64,000 nt of DNA, from positions 2,170,001 through 2,234,000 of the forward strand of contig OY969581.1 in the NCBI GenBank assembly GCA_963701265.1, read 5' to 3'. The stretch comes from VRUE01 sp963701265. Lineage in GTDB: Bacteria > Actinomycetota > Thermoleophilia > Solirubrobacterales > 70-9. This document shows, piece after piece, positions 61,563-64,000 of this stretch (the first letter of the stretch is position 1; each line of letters begins with the position of its first letter). The position numbers and the translations under genes are program-made. The notes beneath the pieces are model-generated. The model worked only from the letters and a program-made list of their open reading frames with translations. It searched no databases and had not been told where the DNA came from.

Positions 61563-62626
61563 CCGACCGCGGCGGTCTCGAGGCGCTGCCGCTTCTCCTC
61601 GGCGGCGAGCGCATCGGTGAACTCGGCCAGCTCGCCACCGAGCACGCCATCGAGGTTGTGCGAGGTGTGCTTGATTCGGTGGTCGGTCACGCGACCCTGG
61701 GGAAAGTTGTAGGTGCGGACCTTCTCGGAGCGCTCGCCGCTGCCGACCTGGGCCTTGCGCTCGGAAGCGATCTTGGCGTGCTGCTCGGCGAGCTCGCGCT
61801 CGTAGATGCGGGCGCGCAGCACGCGCATCGCCCGCTCCTTGTTCTGAAGCTGGGACTTCTCGTCCTGCATCGAGACGACGATCCCGCTCGGTTTGTGGGT
61901 GATCCGCACCGCCGAGTCGGTGGTGTTGACCGATTGGCCGCCGGGGCCCGAGGAGCGGTAGACGTCGATCTGCAGGTCGTTGAGGTCGATTTGGACCTCG
62001 ACCTCCTCGGCCTCGGGCAGCACGGCCACGGTCGCGGTCGAGGTGTGGATACGGCCCTGCGACTCGGTCTCCGGTACCCGCTGCACCCGGTGCGTGCCCC
62101 CCTCGTACTTGAAGATCGAGTAGGCGCCCTCGCCCTTGATCGCGAAGGTGACCTCCTTGAAGCCACCGACCTCGGCACTGGACTGTGAGAGCGGCTCGGT
62201 GACGAAGCCGCGCTCCTCGGCGTAGCGAGTGAGCATCTTGTAGAGGTCGCCGGCGAAGAGGGCCGCCTCATCGCCGCCGGTTCCGGCCCGAATCTCGACC
62301 AGGACGTTCTTCGAGTCGTTGGGGTCGCGCTCGACCATCGCCAGGCGAATCTCCTCTTCGAGCGCCTCGATCCGCGGCGGCGCCTCCTCGACCATCTTCT
62401 GCAGCTCCGAGTCCTCGCCATCCTCGGCGAGCAGCTCCCGCGCTCCTTCGAGATCGTCCTTGAGCTTGCGGTACTCGACCGCCAGCACCTGCGCCGGCTG
62501 CAATTCGCGGTACTCGCGACCGACGTCCGCGTAGCGCTCGCGGTCGCCGATTACCGCGGGGTCCGACATCTGAACCTCGAGCTCGGCAAAGCGCGCCTCG
62601 ATCTGTTCGACCAGAGAATCGATCAC
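61559..62626 (-). CDS. prfA: RF1, peptide chain release factor 1
   Basis: Recognises UAA and UAG. The 355-residue product has the GGQ motif in YRSSGPGGQSVNTTDSAVRITH (part), the RIHTSTATVAVLPE block, and RVTDHRI near the end. ATT-rich upstream sequence gives a -10 box TATGTT seven bases before GTG 62626 (leaderless). Confidence 0.97.
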   Translation of the reverse strand: MIDSLVEQIEARFAELEVQMSDPAVIGDRERYADVGREYRELQPAQVLAVEYRKLKDDLEGARELLAEDGEDSELQKMVEEAPPRIEALEEEIRLAMVERDPNDSKNVLVEIRAGTGGDEAALFAGDLYKMLTRYAEERGFVTEPLSQSSAEVGGFKEVTFAIKGEGAYSIFKYEGGTHRVQRVPETESQGRIHTSTATVAVLPEAEEVEVQIDLNDLQIDVYRSSGPGGQSVNTTDSAVRITHKPSGIVVSMQDEKSQLQNKERAMRVLRARIYERELAEQHAKIASERKAQVGSGERSEKVRTYNFPQGRVTDHRIKHTSHNLDGVLGGELAEFTDALAAEEKRQRLETAAVG

Positions 62627-62696
62627 TGCTCACAACATAGACGGGCATCACCATTCGCGAATCCGGCACGATCGAGCCCCCAATGTAGTGTGCCAG

Positions 62697-62725
62697 TTGA
62701 CTAGCACAATAGCTCAAGTTACTGT
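62697..62725 (+). promoter_or_regulatory. Promoter of the NTF2-like gene, TTGACT-N17-TACTGT
   Basis: -35 TTGACT (62697-62702), 17-bp spacer, -10 TACTGT (62720-62725). It is embedded in AGTTGACTAG and an inverted CTAGTTCAACT lies at 62735-62745; ATAGCTCA occurs twice 17 bp apart. This is the same promoter as that of the gntR-type gene. The remainder of 62627-62777 holds the prfA promoter on the opposite strand. Confidence 0.8.
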
Positions 62726-62777
62726 GATAGCTCACTAGTTCAACTGCAACGTTTCGTGATTCGTATTGGAGGCCGAG

Positions 62778-63179
62778 ATGAAAACCGACACGCTCGTCGC
62801 TGCGCCACCCACGCGCATCGCTTGCCTCGCACTGCCCAAGCTGATCGGGTCCGGCAACCTCGATGCAGCGACGCGCTGCTTTACGCGCGACGCCTGCCTA
62901 CTGACCCCGGACGCGACTGCGATTCACGATCGCGAACACATCCGGCCCCTGCTCGCCCAGCTGATCGCACGCCGAATCCGCATCGAGGTCGAGCAGAGCA
63001 ACGTCCTGATTGCCGGCGACGTCGCTTTCGTTCGCGAGCGCTGGCAGGTAAGCGCCCACGGAGCAGCGGGGTCGTCCCTCTACGAGCACTCCTGCGACCC
63101 CTCCCTCGTGCTCAAGCGAATCGAAGGCAGCTGGAAGGTCTCAATCGCCGCGCTCTGGGGCTGGGGCGACGCTTGCTAA
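62778..63179 (+). CDS. NTF2/SnoaL-like protein (DUF4440-like)
   Basis: A 133-residue protein with the NTF2-like pattern: an N-terminal helix GSGNLDAATRCFTRDACLLTPDATAIHDREHIRPLLAQL (pieces LDAATRCFTRDACLLTPD, REHIRPLLAQLI), VLIAGDVAFVRERWQV and DPSLVLKRIEGSWKVSIA, typical of ketosteroid-isomerase-like/DUF4440 proteins. Unlike most leading genes here it has a ribosome site (GGAGG, five bases before the ATG) and a 50-nt leader. Its stop overlaps the convergent DUF1385 gene by four bases. Confidence 0.75.
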   Translation: MKTDTLVAAPPTRIACLALPKLIGSGNLDAATRCFTRDACLLTPDATAIHDREHIRPLLAQLIARRIRIEVEQSNVLIAGDVAFVRERWQVSAHGAAGSSLYEHSCDPSLVLKRIEGSWKVSIAALWGWGDAC

Positions 63180-64000
63180 GCGACGATCTCGATGTGCTGC
63201 TGACCGGCGGCGTCCTCGGGTGACTCCCGTGCCAGCACGGCCTCCAGCGAGGCGATCGCCACCGCGAGCTGCTCTTCGTCGGGCTCGCGCGTAGTCAGGT
63301 TCTGCAGCATCAGGCCCGGCCACATCAGCGCTCGCACCCAGCGCTTGCTCCGGTTTTTGCCCGCCCACTTGATCACCTCGTAGGAGAGGCCGGCGATCAG
63401 CGGGATGCCGACGATCCTCGAGAGGACCAGCCAGTACCAGGCGGGCAGTCCGATCGGGGCGAAGACGAAGATCGCCAGCACCATCACGATCAAGAGGAAG
63501 CTGGTGCCACAGCGCGGGTGCAGCCGCGAGTAGAGCTTGGCCCGGGCCGGCGTCAGCTCGTCTTCGGCCTCGTAACAGGAGATCGTCTTGTGCTCGGCGC
63601 CGTGGTACTCGAAGACGCGGCGCAGGTCTTTGAGGCGACTGATCGCCGCGATGTAGGCGATGAAGATGCCGGTACGGAGCACACCCTCGACCAGCCAGAA
63701 GAGCAGGGGCGAACCGAGTTGATCCTTGATCAAGCTGGTCAAGCCGACCGGGATGACGAAGAAGAGACCAACCGCCAGCAGCATCGAGAAGGCGATCGTC
63801 AACCCCCACATCCAGCCGCCGATCTCTTCCCGCTCGCCCTCTTCATCCTCCTCGAGCTGAGCGTTGGCCGAGATGCCGAGTGCCTTGAAGCCGATCTTCA
63901 GCGACTCACCAAGGGCGATGACGCCACGCAGGACCGGCAGGCGCCAGAGGCGATGACGGGTGGCCCAGGGCCTGATCGACTCGGAGCTGATCTCGATCTC
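63176..64000 (-). CDS. DUF1385 membrane protein (N-terminus beyond window)
   Basis: At least 274 residues; the frame runs off the right edge, so the start is missing. The part at the edge reads RHRLWRLPVLRGVIALGESLKIGFKALGISANAQ (piece RGVIALGESLKIGFKALGIS), then an acidic loop EEDEEGEREE, helices, and the family hallmark VFEYHGAEHKTISCYEAEDELT followed by HPRCGTSFLLIVM. DUF1385 is a conserved membrane family, often near rpmE and prfA in Gram-positive genomes, as here. Function unknown; the H-AEHK and C/HPRCGTS blocks suggest metal binding. Confidence 0.88.
   Translation of the reverse strand, partial: EIEISSESIRPWATRHRLWRLPVLRGVIALGESLKIGFKALGISANAQLEEDEEGEREEIGGWMWGLTIAFSMLLAVGLFFVIPVGLTSLIKDQLGSPLLFWLVEGVLRTGIFIAYIAAISRLKDLRRVFEYHGAEHKTISCYEAEDELTPARAKLYSRLHPRCGTSFLLIVMVLAIFVFAPIGLPAWYWLVLSRIVGIPLIAGLSYEVIKWAGKNRSKRWVRALMWPGLMLQNLTTREPDEEQLAVAIASLEAVLARESPEDAAGQQHIEIVA

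Overview
The window is about 64 kb of high-GC chromosomal DNA holding some 69 protein genes, one tmRNA gene, several regulatory sites and a set of long palindromic repeats. It has no rRNA, no recognisable tRNA, no CRISPR array and no transposase. GTG and TTG starts are common. The F1 alpha subunit has a C-terminal extension like those of actinobacteria, there is a YrbE-type permease pair and an Rpf-like secreted domain, and many first genes appear to be read from leaderless mRNAs. This points to an actinobacterium; Thermoleophilia/Solirubrobacterales is my inference from overall flavour, not something the sequence proves.

Layout. 1-5.1 kb: pst phosphate importer (pstS-C-A-B, minus strand), then a full OmpR-type response regulator, an orphan copy of its DNA-binding domain, and three 11-bp-period operator arrays of the Pho-box type. 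5.1-14.3 kb: mostly single genes, namely uppP, an HD-domain protein, an Rpf-like secreted protein with a CRP-type palindrome upstream, an O-methyltransferase-like protein, purU, a cytochrome P450, an ABC-F ATPase, a metallo-hydrolase and two overlapping tiny ORFs. 14.3-18.3 kb: a DUF1697 gene, the tmRNA gene, a flavin disulfide oxidoreductase and an unusual membrane/Pro-rich/coiled-coil/HhH protein. 18.3-23.4 kb: ftsE-ftsX-ctp-rnr-smpB, so the SmpB gene lies close to the tmRNA gene. 23.5-30.3 kb: transketolase, nadA, mutM, nadC (bracketed by two inverted copies of a palindromic element), a sigma factor plus O6-alkylguanine methyltransferase pair, and an epoxide-hydrolase-like protein.

30.4-45.5 kb: an acidic secreted protein, an esterase, prfB with its programmed frameshift, a methyltransferase, an NTF2-like protein, secA, a 0.5-kb intergenic stretch made of two nested palindromes, hpf, comF, and a cell-envelope sugar-nucleotide block (two nucleotidyltransferases, a phosphosugar isomerase, UDP-glucose dehydrogenase, an LCP ligase) behind an M20 peptidase. 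45.5-52.7 kb: the full F1Fo ATP synthase operon in canonical order. 52.8-56.9 kb: a WecA/MraY-family transferase, a DUF354 protein, a small membrane protein and glyA. 56.9-64 kb: a secreted lysyl-oxidase-like protein, two YrbE/MlaE permeases with a GntR-type regulator, the prfA-prmC-sua5 translation operon, an NTF2-like gene and a DUF1385 membrane protein cut by the window edge.

How it fits together. Most of the content is core housekeeping: ATP synthesis, protein export, translation termination and rescue (prfA, prfB, prmC, ssrA, smpB), cell division and envelope building. The most unusual signals are the palindromic elements around nadC and between hpf and secA, the Pho-type operator system with its orphan DNA-binding domain, the recurring -10-box-to-start-codon spacing that implies leaderless transcripts, and an almost identical promoter shared by the gntR-type gene and a distant NTF2-like gene.
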